From NCBI GenBank assembly GCA_036759545.1, contig DAIOUL010000001.1, positions 29,180 to 93,179 of the forward strand: a stretch of 64,000 nucleotides of DNA, given 5' to 3'. A program made the position numbers and the translations under genes. The DNA is from 66-474 sp036759545 (GTDB lineage Bacteria > Pseudomonadota > Gammaproteobacteria > Xanthomonadales > Rhodanobacteraceae). The notes beneath the pieces were generated by a model. That model had not been told where the DNA came from and ran no database searches. It saw nothing but the letters and a program-made list of their open reading frames with translations. Below, piece after piece: positions 9,048-17,558 of this stretch (its first letter is position 1; each line of letters starts with the position of its first letter).

Positions 9048-11852
9048 TTACAGCAATTTTTCCAGCTCGCCAGCCAAAGCTCGCGCGAATACATCATCCC
9101 GCATGCTCAGGTAATGCGAACGCAATGAAGGAGGGAAGCGCGCGGCGAGTTCCTGCGTGCGTCCGGCAGCGACGCCCAGCGCCAGCCGGTGCACCCGGAG
9201 CTGGGTCACATATGGCGCGAACTGCGACGCCAGCAAACCACAATGCGGCCCCTCGGGATCGAACAATGTCAGCGTGCCGTCGAACGGCTGAAGCCGATAT
9301 CGGTGCTGCGTGCGCACTTGCAACTGATACTGGATCGCGATCAGCTCGATGTTTTTGGGGTCGATCTCGGGAGCCGCGCTGCTCGCTTTGATCAACAGTG
9401 CCGGAAGATATTGCTTCGGCTGCAATGAATCCAGTTCGCGCTCCTCCAGCGCGAATGGAAGGCCGGAATTGAGTTCCAGCAACGCCGACAGCTCCAGAAC
9501 ATGTTGGCGGCTGGTTCTCACCTCGGTTTCGAATTCCAGGAATTGCTCGCGCGTCAGCGCGAAGTCGTCCGCCACGTTCGAGAGGCCATTTTGGTTTGAA
9601 CGTGGCGCGACCCGGTGCAAGAGACCGGCGAAATGAATGAGGCGTGCGAATGCCGGTCGCATGAATCTGGCCCGGAACGCCCAATGGCCGAAGCGGCGCT
9701 CGTCGGCGCAGTCCATCGCCAGAGGGTCGACCAGCGCCAGAAGCGCGATCTCCTCGCCCGCACAACGAAGTTGCCGCGCGATCTCGTATGCGAACGCACC
9801 GGCAGACGAATAAGCGAGCAGATAGTAGGGGCCCTCCGGCTGTCGCTCGCGGATCGCGTTCAGATAGAGCCTCGTCCAATTCTGAAATCCGGTTGTCGGA
9901 TCTCTCGCGCCCTGCAGAAATGGATCCCGTACGCCAATCACTTCCCGTCCGGTTTTGAGCGCATGGATGGTTTTTTCGTATGCGCCCAGCGTTCCGCCTG
10001 CAGACGAAATGACGAACAACGGAGCAGCATGGGCATCCCGCGCAGACTTCAAGGTGACGAGTATGGAGCCCGCGGAGGCGAAGCCGGAAGCGTGGCCTTC
10101 GCGCGCACGATCAATGTGGGATGCCAACGTGCGGATGGTGGGGAACCGGTACACGGCGTCGTCCGGGAGCTGATCGCGCTCGAGCCCGAACGCCTCGCGC
10201 AATCGTGCAATGACCGAAAACGTCTTCAGCGAGCTTCCACCCACTTCGAAGAAATTGCTGTCGAGCTGAAACCGGTCATGCATCAGGACGGCCTTCCACA
10301 CGCCGGCCACCCGTTGCTCGGTGTCCGTTCCGGCAACAACGGGAGGAACAGTTGCTGCCAGCGGTGCATCGGTCTCCAGCAGTTTCAATCTGTCGACCTT
10401 CCCGCTCAAGGTGAGGGGGAACGTCGCCAGCCCGATCACGTGAGCAGGCATCATGTAATCGGGTAACTGTTCCCTGAGCGCCCGCAATACTTCAGCAGCA
10501 GGAATGTCCGCAGGAGATACGAAGGCGACCAACGCGGCGCTGCCGTCAGGTTGCTCCTTTGCGATTACCGCGCACTGTCTGACCATCGAAAGCGCCGAAA
10601 TCGTTTTTTCGACTTCCTGGAGATCCACCCGAAAGCCCCTGATCTTGACGGTGTGATCGATACGGCCGATAAATTCCAGCGAGCCGTCCCCTGTTCGGCG
10701 CACTTGGTCGTTCGTGCGATAGAGCCGCTGGCCGTCGAGCATGATGAACGCGCGCTCGGTGAGCGCGGGGTTCCCGAAGTACTCGGAGAAGAGCGCAGGT
10801 CCGCCGATGTGGAGCATGCCTGCCGCGCCCACGGCGGCGGGCTGGAGATTGTCATCCAGGACGTACGCCCGCACTTCCGGAGAGATCGGTTTTCCGAGCG
10901 GCAGTTCACCGCCCCTTCGAGCCGATTCCCGGAGATCGCACACCAAAACCGAACTGGCTTCGGTGCTGCCGTAGATCGAATAGATGTTTGTCGCACCCGG
11001 AAATGCCGCGAGTGTTCGCGCTGCGAGCTCGGGGTGCAGATATTCGCCCATCAGCACCAGCACGCGAACATCCGGCGCGGCAAAGCCGGGCATGTCCAGC
11101 GATGCCTGCAATACCGACGGAACGATCAGCAGCCGCGAGATGCCGCGCCGCTCGATCGTGTCCCAGAATGTTTCCAGCTTCTTCGTTTCCCGGTCGGAGA
11201 TGATGCAGACGGGAACCCCGCGAAGCAGCGGCTCGAAAAGTTCGTAGACGGCGTGGGTCGTCGTCATGTGGGCCTTCTGGCAGCACACTTCACCGGCGGC
11301 GTATGGATGCATGTCCCAAGTCCACTGCAGCCGGTGAAAGAAAGAGCGGTGGCTTCGCACGATCATCTTCGGCGCCCCGGTGGAACCGGACGAGCAAAGA
11401 ACGAATGCTGGCCGGGCCGGGTTGCCATCCTGGAGGACTTGGGTCGCCTCCCGTGCGAGTTCATCGGAGGCGTGCAGGATGCGATGGTGCAGGCCCGGAT
11501 CGAGAGGGGATTTGCAGTCGTCGATCACCGCATCGAGGCCGGTAAACGACAGGATCCTGCGCAGGCGGCCGATCGGATAGGAGGGTGGCAAGGGCACGGC
11601 TGCCCCGTTCGCTTTCAGCACCCCCAGAACGCTTGCGACATAGTGGCGCGAGCGCTCCATGTGGATTCCCACGAAAGCGCCCTCCGGAACATTGCGGGTA
11701 CGGATCGCTGCGGCCAACCGGTTCGACGCGGAATCGAGCTCCGCGAAGTTCATCGTGCCGTCGTCATCCAGCAGTGCGATTGCCTCGGGCGTGCGCGCCG
11801 CCTGCTCCTCGAAAAGCCGGTCGAGACGAAAAACAGGCACTGGCGAGTTCAC
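9048..11852 (-). CDS. Single-module NRPS-like synthetase (A-PCP-TE)
   Basis: 934 aa. The adenylation domain (~10-500) has A3 as SSGSTGAPKM (154-163), YGSTEA in place of YGPTE (~294-299), YRTND in place of YRTGD (378-382) and the A10 lysine Lys485 in TLSGKVD. The carrier domain carries FFEVGGSSL (Ser541). The C-terminal alpha/beta-hydrolase thioesterase has AYSSAG around Ser682 instead of GxSxGG. There is no condensation domain. The residue equivalent to Asp235 of GrsA, which holds the alpha-amino group, is Thr199 (within THAVYE), so the substrate may not be an alpha-amino acid. A-T-TE enzymes of this layout include fungal quinone and furanone synthetases that use aryl pyruvates, but similarity in layout is not proof of function. 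It has a GTG start with CGAGG upstream. It is divergent from the ATP-grasp gene and followed by the TPP enzyme. Confidence 0.93.
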   Translation of the reverse strand: MNSPVPVFRLDRLFEEQAARTPEAIALLDDDGTMNFAELDSASNRLAAAIRTRNVPEGAFVGIHMERSRHYVASVLGVLKANGAAVPLPPSYPIGRLRRILSFTGLDAVIDDCKSPLDPGLHHRILHASDELAREATQVLQDGNPARPAFVLCSSGSTGAPKMIVRSHRSFFHRLQWTWDMHPYAAGEVCCQKAHMTTTHAVYELFEPLLRGVPVCIISDRETKKLETFWDTIERRGISRLLIVPSVLQASLDMPGFAAPDVRVLVLMGEYLHPELAARTLAAFPGATNIYSIYGSTEASSVLVCDLRESARRGGELPLGKPISPEVRAYVLDDNLQPAAVGAAGMLHIGGPALFSEYFGNPALTERAFIMLDGQRLYRTNDQVRRTGDGSLEFIGRIDHTVKIRGFRVDLQEVEKTISALSMVRQCAVIAKEQPDGSAALVAFVSPADIPAAEVLRALREQLPDYMMPAHVIGLATFPLTLSGKVDRLKLLETDAPLAATVPPVVAGTDTEQRVAGVWKAVLMHDRFQLDSNFFEVGGSSLKTFSVIARLREAFGLERDQLPDDAVYRFPTIRTLASHIDRAREGHASGFASAGSILVTLKSARDAHAAPLFVISSAGGTLGAYEKTIHALKTGREVIGVRDPFLQGARDPTTGFQNWTRLYLNAIRERQPEGPYYLLAYSSAGAFAYEIARQLRCAGEEIALLALVDPLAMDCADERRFGHWAFRARFMRPAFARLIHFAGLLHRVAPRSNQNGLSNVADDFALTREQFLEFETEVRTSRQHVLELSALLELNSGLPFALEERELDSLQPKQYLPALLIKASSAAPEIDPKNIELIAIQYQLQVRTQHRYRLQPFDGTLTLFDPEGPHCGLLASQFAPYVTQLRVHRLALGVAAGRTQELAARFPPSLRSHYLSMRDDVFARALAGELEKLL

Positions 11853-11983
11853 GATGCCTCGGTTCCATGCGGGCGCGGCGACTGCTCCGGCACGAAAAAA
11901 TTCTCCGTGCCGTGTGGACGCGCGGATGCCGCGCTTGCAGTAGAGTAAGCCGCTGTTTGCGCACTGGGGGTCTGCGGGTCGGC

Positions 11984-13267
11984 ATGGCGAATCATGGGGA
12001 AAACCGATGGGCCAGGAGCGCTGATCCTATCCCAGTGCAGCACGCGCACATGGTGCAGCCGGTCGAGCACAGGGGATTGCGGGCGGCGGGGCTTGAGCGG
12101 AAAGCCTTGCCGGCGATCGTGGTCGGGAGTGGTCATACCGGGCTGGGCATGCTGCGCGCGCTGCATCTCGCGGGAATCGAAACCTGGGTTGCGTGTCCGG
12201 CGAACGATCTGGCCGCGCATTCGCGTTGGTATCGCCCCGTGCCCGGCGTTCGCTGGGATGGCAGCCTCGGTCCGCAAACGCCCGCGCTGCTGGAAGCATT
12301 GCCCGACGCCGTGCTCATTCCGGGGGCCGACGATGCGGCGTTGTGGATTTCTGATTTGCCCTCTTCACCGCTCGGGCGCCGCTTTCCGGTAAGCACCAGT
12401 TCTCGCGGAACGCTGGAAATCCTGCAGAACAAGTCCCGATTCGCCGATTTCCTGCGCGGTACCGCGATACCGCACCCACGCAGTTTTCCGTTGCGCGCTG
12501 CCGCAGATATCGCTGCCATCCCCTTCGAAGAAATCGACCGCGTTTTCGTCAAGCCTGCCAACTCGCAGGAATTCACCCGCCACACCGGTGTGAAGGGGTT
12601 GGCTGCGAATGGCCGTGCGGACGTCGAGCGCATCTGGGACCAGCTCCAGCGGCGGGGTCTGGAAGCGATGGTGCAGGAATACATCCCCGGGCCGGCCAGC
12701 GAGCACTACTTCATCGACGGCTTCCGCGATCGAAACGGCATGCTGACGGGATTATTCGCGCGCCGGCGGCTGCGGATCCATCCACCCGATTTCGGCAACA
12801 GTTCATACTGCGAAAGCATCGCCCTGGATGAAGTCGATCCGGCGCTGCAGAATCTTGCCGGCTTGCTGGACATGCTCGGCTATCGCGGCATTTTCAGCGC
12901 GGAGTTCAAGCGCGACGCGCGCGACGGCGAGTTTCGAATACTGGAAATCAACACGCGCGGCTGGTGGTACGTGGAATTTGCTGCGCGTTGTGGCGTGAAT
13001 GTGTGCCGGATGGCCTACGACGATGCGCAGGGAAAGTCCGTCAGGCCGGCATCGCGCAAGTACCGCATCGGGGCCGGTTGCGTCAACCTCGCGGGCGACA
13101 TCAAAACGGTATTCAGGTCACCCGCTGGACGCGGATCGTGGTGGACGGTTGTCCGGCAATGGGTGCGAACGCGATTCCTGGTCTTTCGTTCCGATGACCC
13201 TGGGCCGGCGTGGTTCACCGTGAAGAGGATGCTGCGCCGCCGCTGGCGAAGAGCTAGTGCGAACTGA
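11984..13267 (+). CDS. ATP-grasp domain protein (probable carboxylate-amine or carboxylate-thiol ligase)
   Basis: Predicted ATP-grasp ligase of about 427 aa. These enzymes form an acyl phosphate and pass it to an amine or other nucleophile. An N-terminal Rossmann-like segment has VVGSGHTGLGMLRAL. The ATP-grasp core follows: VKPANS near residue 189, MVQEYIPGPASEHY near 232, and the metal-ligand strand LEINTRGWW near 320-328, which is more aromatic than the family norm. It resembles the carbamoyl-phosphate-synthase-like ATP-grasp enzymes found in sugar and natural-product clusters. The C-terminus is very basic. The ATG at 11984 is the first reasonable start; an in-frame ATG at 12050 is also possible, and neither has a strong Shine-Dalgarno. 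The frame stays open upstream, but that part is antisense to the NRPS gene. It is followed by a sulfotransferase 10 nt downstream, probably co-transcribed. Confidence 0.85.
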   Translation: MANHGENRWARSADPIPVQHAHMVQPVEHRGLRAAGLERKALPAIVVGSGHTGLGMLRALHLAGIETWVACPANDLAAHSRWYRPVPGVRWDGSLGPQTPALLEALPDAVLIPGADDAALWISDLPSSPLGRRFPVSTSSRGTLEILQNKSRFADFLRGTAIPHPRSFPLRAAADIAAIPFEEIDRVFVKPANSQEFTRHTGVKGLAANGRADVERIWDQLQRRGLEAMVQEYIPGPASEHYFIDGFRDRNGMLTGLFARRRLRIHPPDFGNSSYCESIALDEVDPALQNLAGLLDMLGYRGIFSAEFKRDARDGEFRILEINTRGWWYVEFAARCGVNVCRMAYDDAQGKSVRPASRKYRIGAGCVNLAGDIKTVFRSPAGRGSWWTVVRQWVRTRFLVFRSDDPGPAWFTVKRMLRRRWRRASAN

Positions 13268-13277
13268 GGGGCAGGTC

Positions 13278-14294
13278 ATGGATGACAGCGAAATCCGGCT
13301 ATTGCGCGGCGCAGCGGAAACCGCCCACAATGGCGCCTCCAGGGCGCGCAGCGAAAAGCCGCCTCTGTCGCACGCCGATGGGCGCGAAGGGCAACGTGGT
13401 TCGCCGATGCAGCGCGTCAAGATCGACAGACCCATTTTCGTCGTCGGCGTCGGCCGCAGCGGCTCGAGTATTTTTCATCAGATGTTCGCCGAACATCCGG
13501 ACTTGGTCTGGTTGTCCACCTTGTGCGATCTGCTCCCGTTCAATCTCGGGCCGCACCGCACACTGATGCGGATGATCGACTGGCCCTTGCTCGGTTCCCT
13601 GCTGAAGCGCCGCTACGAACCCGCGGAATGTTACGTGTTCTGGAATCACCACTGCCTGGGATTTCGCCAGCCATTTCGCGATTTGCTGGCGTCGGATGTG
13701 AGCGAACTGAACCGGCGGCAGGTGCATCGGGTGATGGGTGCATTGCCGGTCGGACGCAGGCAACGGTTGCTCTACAAGATCACCGGCTGGCCGCGGATCG
13801 GATTTCTGCATGAGCTGTTTCCGGACGCACGCTTCATCCACGTCTACCGCGATGGGCGCGCCGTGGCGAATTCGCTGCTGGCGGTAGATTTCTGGCAAGG
13901 CTGGCATGGTCCGCCGCAATGGCGCTGGGGCGCGTTGTCTCCCGAGCACCAGGCCGAATGGGAGCGACACGGCAAATCTTTCGTCGCCTTGGCGGGAATT
14001 CAGTGGAAGTTGTTGATGGACGCCACCGCCGAAGCGGCAGCGCGCATCCCTCCCGGGCAGTTCATGGCTATCCGCTACGAGGAATTCGTTACCGACCCTT
14101 TGTCCAATTTCAAGCAGGTCGTGGAATTTTGCGGGCTGGACTGGTCCCGCAAATTCGAGAAAGCGATCGCTTCGTATACGCTGGAAACCGCCAATGGCAA
14201 ATGGCGCGAGGATCTCACCCCGCCTCAGCAGGCAATCCTGCAATCGGTGCTTGCTGAAAGCTTGGTGAAATACGGCTACTCACCGGACGCTTGA
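13278..14294 (+). CDS. Sulfotransferase family protein (Sulfotransfer_3-like)
   Basis: Second predicted PAPS-dependent sulfotransferase, 338 aa, clearly different in sequence from the one at 6317-7243. The phosphosulfate loop is VGVGRSGSS (around 55-64), followed by the first helix (IFHQMFAEHPDLVWL). The 3'-phosphate region is FIHVYRDGRAVANSLL near 186-201, with the typical RDGR. The ATG at 13278 has GAGGGG about 8 nt upstream. An upstream in-frame GTG at 13257 overlaps the stop of the ATP-grasp gene and is less likely. About 45 residues precede the first conserved strand and look disordered. It probably forms an operon with the ATP-grasp gene. Two different sulfotransferases within 8 kb suggest a multiply sulfated product; the acceptors are unknown. 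Confidence 0.88.
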   Translation: MDDSEIRLLRGAAETAHNGASRARSEKPPLSHADGREGQRGSPMQRVKIDRPIFVVGVGRSGSSIFHQMFAEHPDLVWLSTLCDLLPFNLGPHRTLMRMIDWPLLGSLLKRRYEPAECYVFWNHHCLGFRQPFRDLLASDVSELNRRQVHRVMGALPVGRRQRLLYKITGWPRIGFLHELFPDARFIHVYRDGRAVANSLLAVDFWQGWHGPPQWRWGALSPEHQAEWERHGKSFVALAGIQWKLLMDATAEAAARIPPGQFMAIRYEEFVTDPLSNFKQVVEFCGLDWSRKFEKAIASYTLETANGKWREDLTPPQQAILQSVLAESLVKYGYSPDA

Positions 14295-14621
14295 CTGGAA
14301 GATCCTCCTTCGCCCGGATTCGACACCGTTCCCTTGCGGCTCGCATCGCATGCTCTTTTGCGCCTTAAACCATGTATACGGTCAAGTGCAGCGGCATTCT
14401 TGCGCTCTTCGCGTGCCAGGCGCGTACGGGATAAGTTTGCCGGCGACTGCCGCTACGTAATCGGGGACCAAAGTGGACGCGAACGAGCAGAACTAGAAGG
14501 CCGTGGTCATCGGCTGTTGCGTATCAATCGATTTTGTTCAGGTGATCAGTGGATGTTGCACCTCAGTGCCTCGGTAAATCGCGGTTAAGTCCAACCTTGG
14601 CACACATCAAGGGGCGATAGC
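14295..14621. other. 327-nt intergenic region, no gene recognised
   Basis: It lies between the second sulfotransferase and the FkbM gene. Visibly richer in A and T than its surroundings. No conserved short frame, hairpin terminator or tRNA-like fold was recognised. Its composition continues into the following gene, so it may be part of one foreign segment and probably holds that gene's promoter. The only clear element is AAGGGG about 8 nt before the ATG at 14622. Confidence 0.6.
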
Positions 14622-15287
14622 ATGAAGCAGCTGCTCAAGAAGGTCGCATCGCGCCTACCTCATAGGGCTCAACAGGAGTTGAAGAGAAGATATTTCGCGA
14701 GGCAGATCAAGTACGGAAATTTCAGAACGGCCGAGCCTGAATATGACATGTTGTCATCGCTAGTAGGGAAAGGGGATTGGGTGATCGATATCGGTGCGAA
14801 TATCGGACACTATGCTTTGCGCTTATCCGAGCTCGTCGCAACCGATGGGAGAGTAATTGCTTTCGAACCCGTGCCGGAAACTTTTGAGTTATTGGCTGCC
14901 AATGCAAGCCTCAGCATGTTTTCCAATCTGACGTTGATAAATGCCGCGGTATCGAACGCGGTCCGCATGAGTGGAATGATGATTCCGAAATTCCGGGACA
15001 CCGGCCTGGGAGACTGCTACGAGGCGGAATTGACGTCAGCAGATTCCGCATTGCAAGTGTTTTGCCTGACGTTAGACTTGCTAAACCTTCCACACCAAAT
15101 TCGATTGGTGAAGATCGACGTAGAGGGCCACGAACTTTCGGCGCTGCAGGGCATGGTCGAACTTCTCCGTCGCGATCATCCGTTGCTGATCGTCGAGGAC
15201 AATGACCCTCGTGTATCCGCTTTTCTGATGGATTTCGGCTATCGGCATGAGAAAGTCGCCGGCTCAAGCAATTTGGTATTCCGATGA
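14622..15287 (+). CDS. FkbM family methyltransferase
   Basis: Predicted SAM-dependent O-methyltransferase, 221 aa, of the FkbM family, which methylates sugar or polyketide hydroxyls. Motif I is DIGANIGHYALR (56-67), the acidic ribose-binding site lies in AFEPVPETFELL (80-91), and the FkbM signature KIDVEGHE is at 164-171. A basic N-terminal 30 residues precede the fold. AAGGGG upstream supports the ATG. Its stop overlaps the galE start (ATGA), so the two genes are translationally linked. Base use stands out: it has many A/T-ending and rare codons (AGA, TTA, ATA) unlike its neighbours, suggesting later acquisition. It probably methylates a sugar in the polysaccharide or glycosylated product. 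Confidence 0.92.
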   Translation: MKQLLKKVASRLPHRAQQELKRRYFARQIKYGNFRTAEPEYDMLSSLVGKGDWVIDIGANIGHYALRLSELVATDGRVIAFEPVPETFELLAANASLSMFSNLTLINAAVSNAVRMSGMMIPKFRDTGLGDCYEAELTSADSALQVFCLTLDLLNLPHQIRLVKIDVEGHELSALQGMVELLRRDHPLLIVEDNDPRVSAFLMDFGYRHEKVAGSSNLVFR

Positions 15288-16282
15288 CAAAAACAGAAAC
15301 CATCCTGGTCACCGGAGGCGCGGGTTACATCGGAAGCCACGTGGTGCTGCAACTCGTCGAGGCCGGCGAACGGGTGGTGGTGCTGGACGATCTCAGCGCG
15401 GGCTTCCGGGAAGCGGTGATCGGTGCGGAACTGATCGTGGGCAATGTCGGCGATCCGCAACTGGTCGCGCGTGTACTGCGCGAAAACGACGTCGACACGG
15501 TGATGCATTTCGCCGCGCGCACGATCGTGCCCGAATCGGTGGCAGATCCGCTGCGCTATTACGGCAACAACACCTGCGCCACGCGCAATCTGCTGGCCTG
15601 CTGCAAGGACGCGGGGGTCGCGCACTTCGTGTTCTCGTCCACGGCCGCGGTTTACGGCATCCCGGCGGGCGGCGTTGCGGATGAAGACACGCCGACCGTG
15701 CCGATCAACCCGTACGGCACATCCAAATTGATGAGCGAGTGGATGTTGCGGGATCTGGCCGCTGCGGGCGGGCCGCGTTATGCGGCACTGCGCTATTTCA
15801 ACGTGGCCGGCTGCGATCCGCAGGGCCGCATCGGCCAGTCGACGAAAAACGCGACGTTGCTGGTCAAGGCCGCATGCGAAGCCGCGCTCGGCAAACGGCC
15901 GGCCCTGGCGATTTTCGGTACGGATTACGACACGCCGGATGGAACCGGCGTTCGCGACTACATCCACGTGGACGACCTGGCGCGCGCGCATCTCGACGCG
16001 CTTGCGTATCTGCGCGGCGGTGGCGAGTCGGTCACGCTCAATTGCGGGTACGGCCATGGCTACTCGGTGCGCGAAGTGCTGGCCGCCGTCGGCCGGGCCA
16101 ACGGCGTGCCGGTGCCTTATGTGGAGCGGCCGCGGCGGGCAGGCGACCCGCCGTCGCTGATCGCGAAGTCGCGCCGTATCCGCGAAGTGCTGGGATGGCG
16201 GCCGCGCCACGATGATCTGGACTTCATCGCGCGGACGGCATTGGAGTGGGAACGGAAGTTGCGGGCCGAAAGCTGTGCCTAA
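15284..16282 (+). CDS. galE: UDP-glucose 4-epimerase
   Basis: Short-chain dehydrogenase-type epimerase, 332 aa, interconverting UDP-glucose and UDP-galactose (or the HexNAc forms) with bound NAD. GGAGYIGSH (11-19) is the dinucleotide-binding loop. The catalytic triad is visible as SST (118-120) and Tyr144-x3-Lys148 in NPYGTSK. The C-terminal substrate-binding part (TGVRDYIHVDDLARAH, and later GYGHGYSVREVL) is typical of GalE. The start overlaps the stop of the FkbM gene by ATGA. Length and motifs are normal. It likely supplies a galactose-type donor for the glycosyltransferases around it. Exact sugar specificity (UDP-Glc versus UDP-GlcNAc) cannot be read by eye. Confidence 0.93.
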   Translation: MTKTETILVTGGAGYIGSHVVLQLVEAGERVVVLDDLSAGFREAVIGAELIVGNVGDPQLVARVLRENDVDTVMHFAARTIVPESVADPLRYYGNNTCATRNLLACCKDAGVAHFVFSSTAAVYGIPAGGVADEDTPTVPINPYGTSKLMSEWMLRDLAAAGGPRYAALRYFNVAGCDPQGRIGQSTKNATLLVKAACEAALGKRPALAIFGTDYDTPDGTGVRDYIHVDDLARAHLDALAYLRGGGESVTLNCGYGHGYSVREVLAAVGRANGVPVPYVERPRRAGDPPSLIAKSRRIREVLGWRPRHDDLDFIARTALEWERKLRAESCA

Positions 16283-16323
16283 TCGTCAGTCTTTCTGCGC
16301 GCTGGAGGAGGTACTCGTTCCAC

Positions 16324-17505
16324 ATGCGCCAGCTTCGTGTCGTACTGATCACCAATGCGTTCTTGCCGCACGCAGGCGGTTCGCGGTTGCTTTACTACCA
16401 CCTTTTCAAGCAGATCGCGGCGCCCGATTGCGAAGTGACGATAGTCACCGGCAAGGTGCCGGGATGGCGGGCGTTCGATGCGCGCGAACAGACGCGGTCG
16501 TTCAGGATCAAGCGGTACTTCAAGCCGTTGCTCGATCACAGCTATTTCCAATTGCCGAAGATGATCGGCCCCGTCGCGGCAGGCGCGCTGACTTCGCTGT
16601 TTCGCCGGGCGGACGTGGTTTGCTGCGGCGACCTGTTTCCGGCGGGCTTGACCGGTCTCGCGCTGAAGAAGGCATTCGGTTTTCCTTTGGTCACTTTTTG
16701 CCACGGGGAAGACGTGACATTGACGGACCAGCGCCGCTTTCAGCCCAAGGTTCGCGACAGGATTTTCTCAGCAGCAGATGCCGTCATCGCAAACGGCGGG
16801 TTTGCGGTTGAAAATCTGCGGCGCATCGGTGTGCACGATTTGAAAGTCCACAAGATTACCCCCGGTGTCGACACGTCCGCCTTTTTTCCGGATGCGCCGG
16901 ACGATGCATTGCGGCGGCGCTATGGCATCCGCGAGGAACTCGTCATCCTGACCGTGGCACGGTTGGTGCCGCGCAAGGGACACCGCTACGTGATGAGCGC
17001 GCTGGCGGCACTTGCGAGTGAGATTCCGCCGTTCAAGTACTTGATCGTCGGGCAAGGTTCCGAGGAAGCTGCGTTGCGATCCCTGGCTGAAACATTGAAG
17101 TTGCAGGACAAGGTGGTGTTTGCAGGCTTCGTACCCGGGCACGATCTGAACAATCATTACAATCTGGCCGACGTCGTAGTGATGCCCAACATCTCCGAAG
17201 CCGGAGATCTGGAAGGCTTCGGGATGGTATTCCTTGAAGCCAATGCGGCAGGCAAGCCGGTGATCGGAGGACGCTCCGGCGGTACCGCCGAAGCCGTGGT
17301 GGATGGCCGCACCGGCATTCTGGTCGATCCCGAGCAGGGCGGACAGTTGGCAGACGCCTTGCGCCTGCTGCTCACGGATGCGGCGTCGCGCCGCAACATG
17401 GGTGAGGCGGGATTGCATAGAGTGGGATCGGAATTCGGATGGGACACACGTGCGAGAACATTCAGGCGGATTCTGGACGACGTGGTAACGAATTACAGCG
17501 GATAA
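16324..17505 (+). CDS. Family 4 glycosyltransferase
   Basis: GT-B-fold retaining glycosyltransferase, 393 aa. The N-terminal donor-independent domain starts with RVVLITNAFLPHAGGS, and the C-terminal domain has ILTVARLVPRKGHRYV and the nucleotide-sugar-binding E-x7-E as EGFGMVFLE (297-305). This is the standard GT4 layout and length. The ATG at 16324 starts the first beta strand, with GGAGGAGG about 12 nt upstream. The frame is open further upstream, but that part overlaps galE and has no family similarity. It lies 41 nt after galE on the same strand, so galE and this gene probably work together. The acceptor is unknown; an exopolysaccharide repeat unit is likely from context. Confidence 0.92.
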   Translation: MRQLRVVLITNAFLPHAGGSRLLYYHLFKQIAAPDCEVTIVTGKVPGWRAFDAREQTRSFRIKRYFKPLLDHSYFQLPKMIGPVAAGALTSLFRRADVVCCGDLFPAGLTGLALKKAFGFPLVTFCHGEDVTLTDQRRFQPKVRDRIFSAADAVIANGGFAVENLRRIGVHDLKVHKITPGVDTSAFFPDAPDDALRRRYGIREELVILTVARLVPRKGHRYVMSALAALASEIPPFKYLIVGQGSEEAALRSLAETLKLQDKVVFAGFVPGHDLNNHYNLADVVVMPNISEAGDLEGFGMVFLEANAAGKPVIGGRSGGTAEAVVDGRTGILVDPEQGGQLADALRLLLTDAASRRNMGEAGLHRVGSEFGWDTRARTFRRILDDVVTNYSG

Positions 17506-17558
17506 TCTCGCAGAGCGTTGGCGCCAATTGAAAGTCTTGGCGTCGCCGGGAGAAAAGG

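Noticed and set aside
7364..9391. 675-aa open frame on the plus strand opposite the TPP enzyme gene
   Set aside because: It has no family features and runs antisense to a gene with clear catalytic motifs; long shadows are expected at this GC content.
10551..11948. 465-aa plus-strand frame opposite the A-PCP-TE gene
   Set aside because: Arg/His/Gly-rich composition without domain motifs; it is the antisense shadow of the synthetase.
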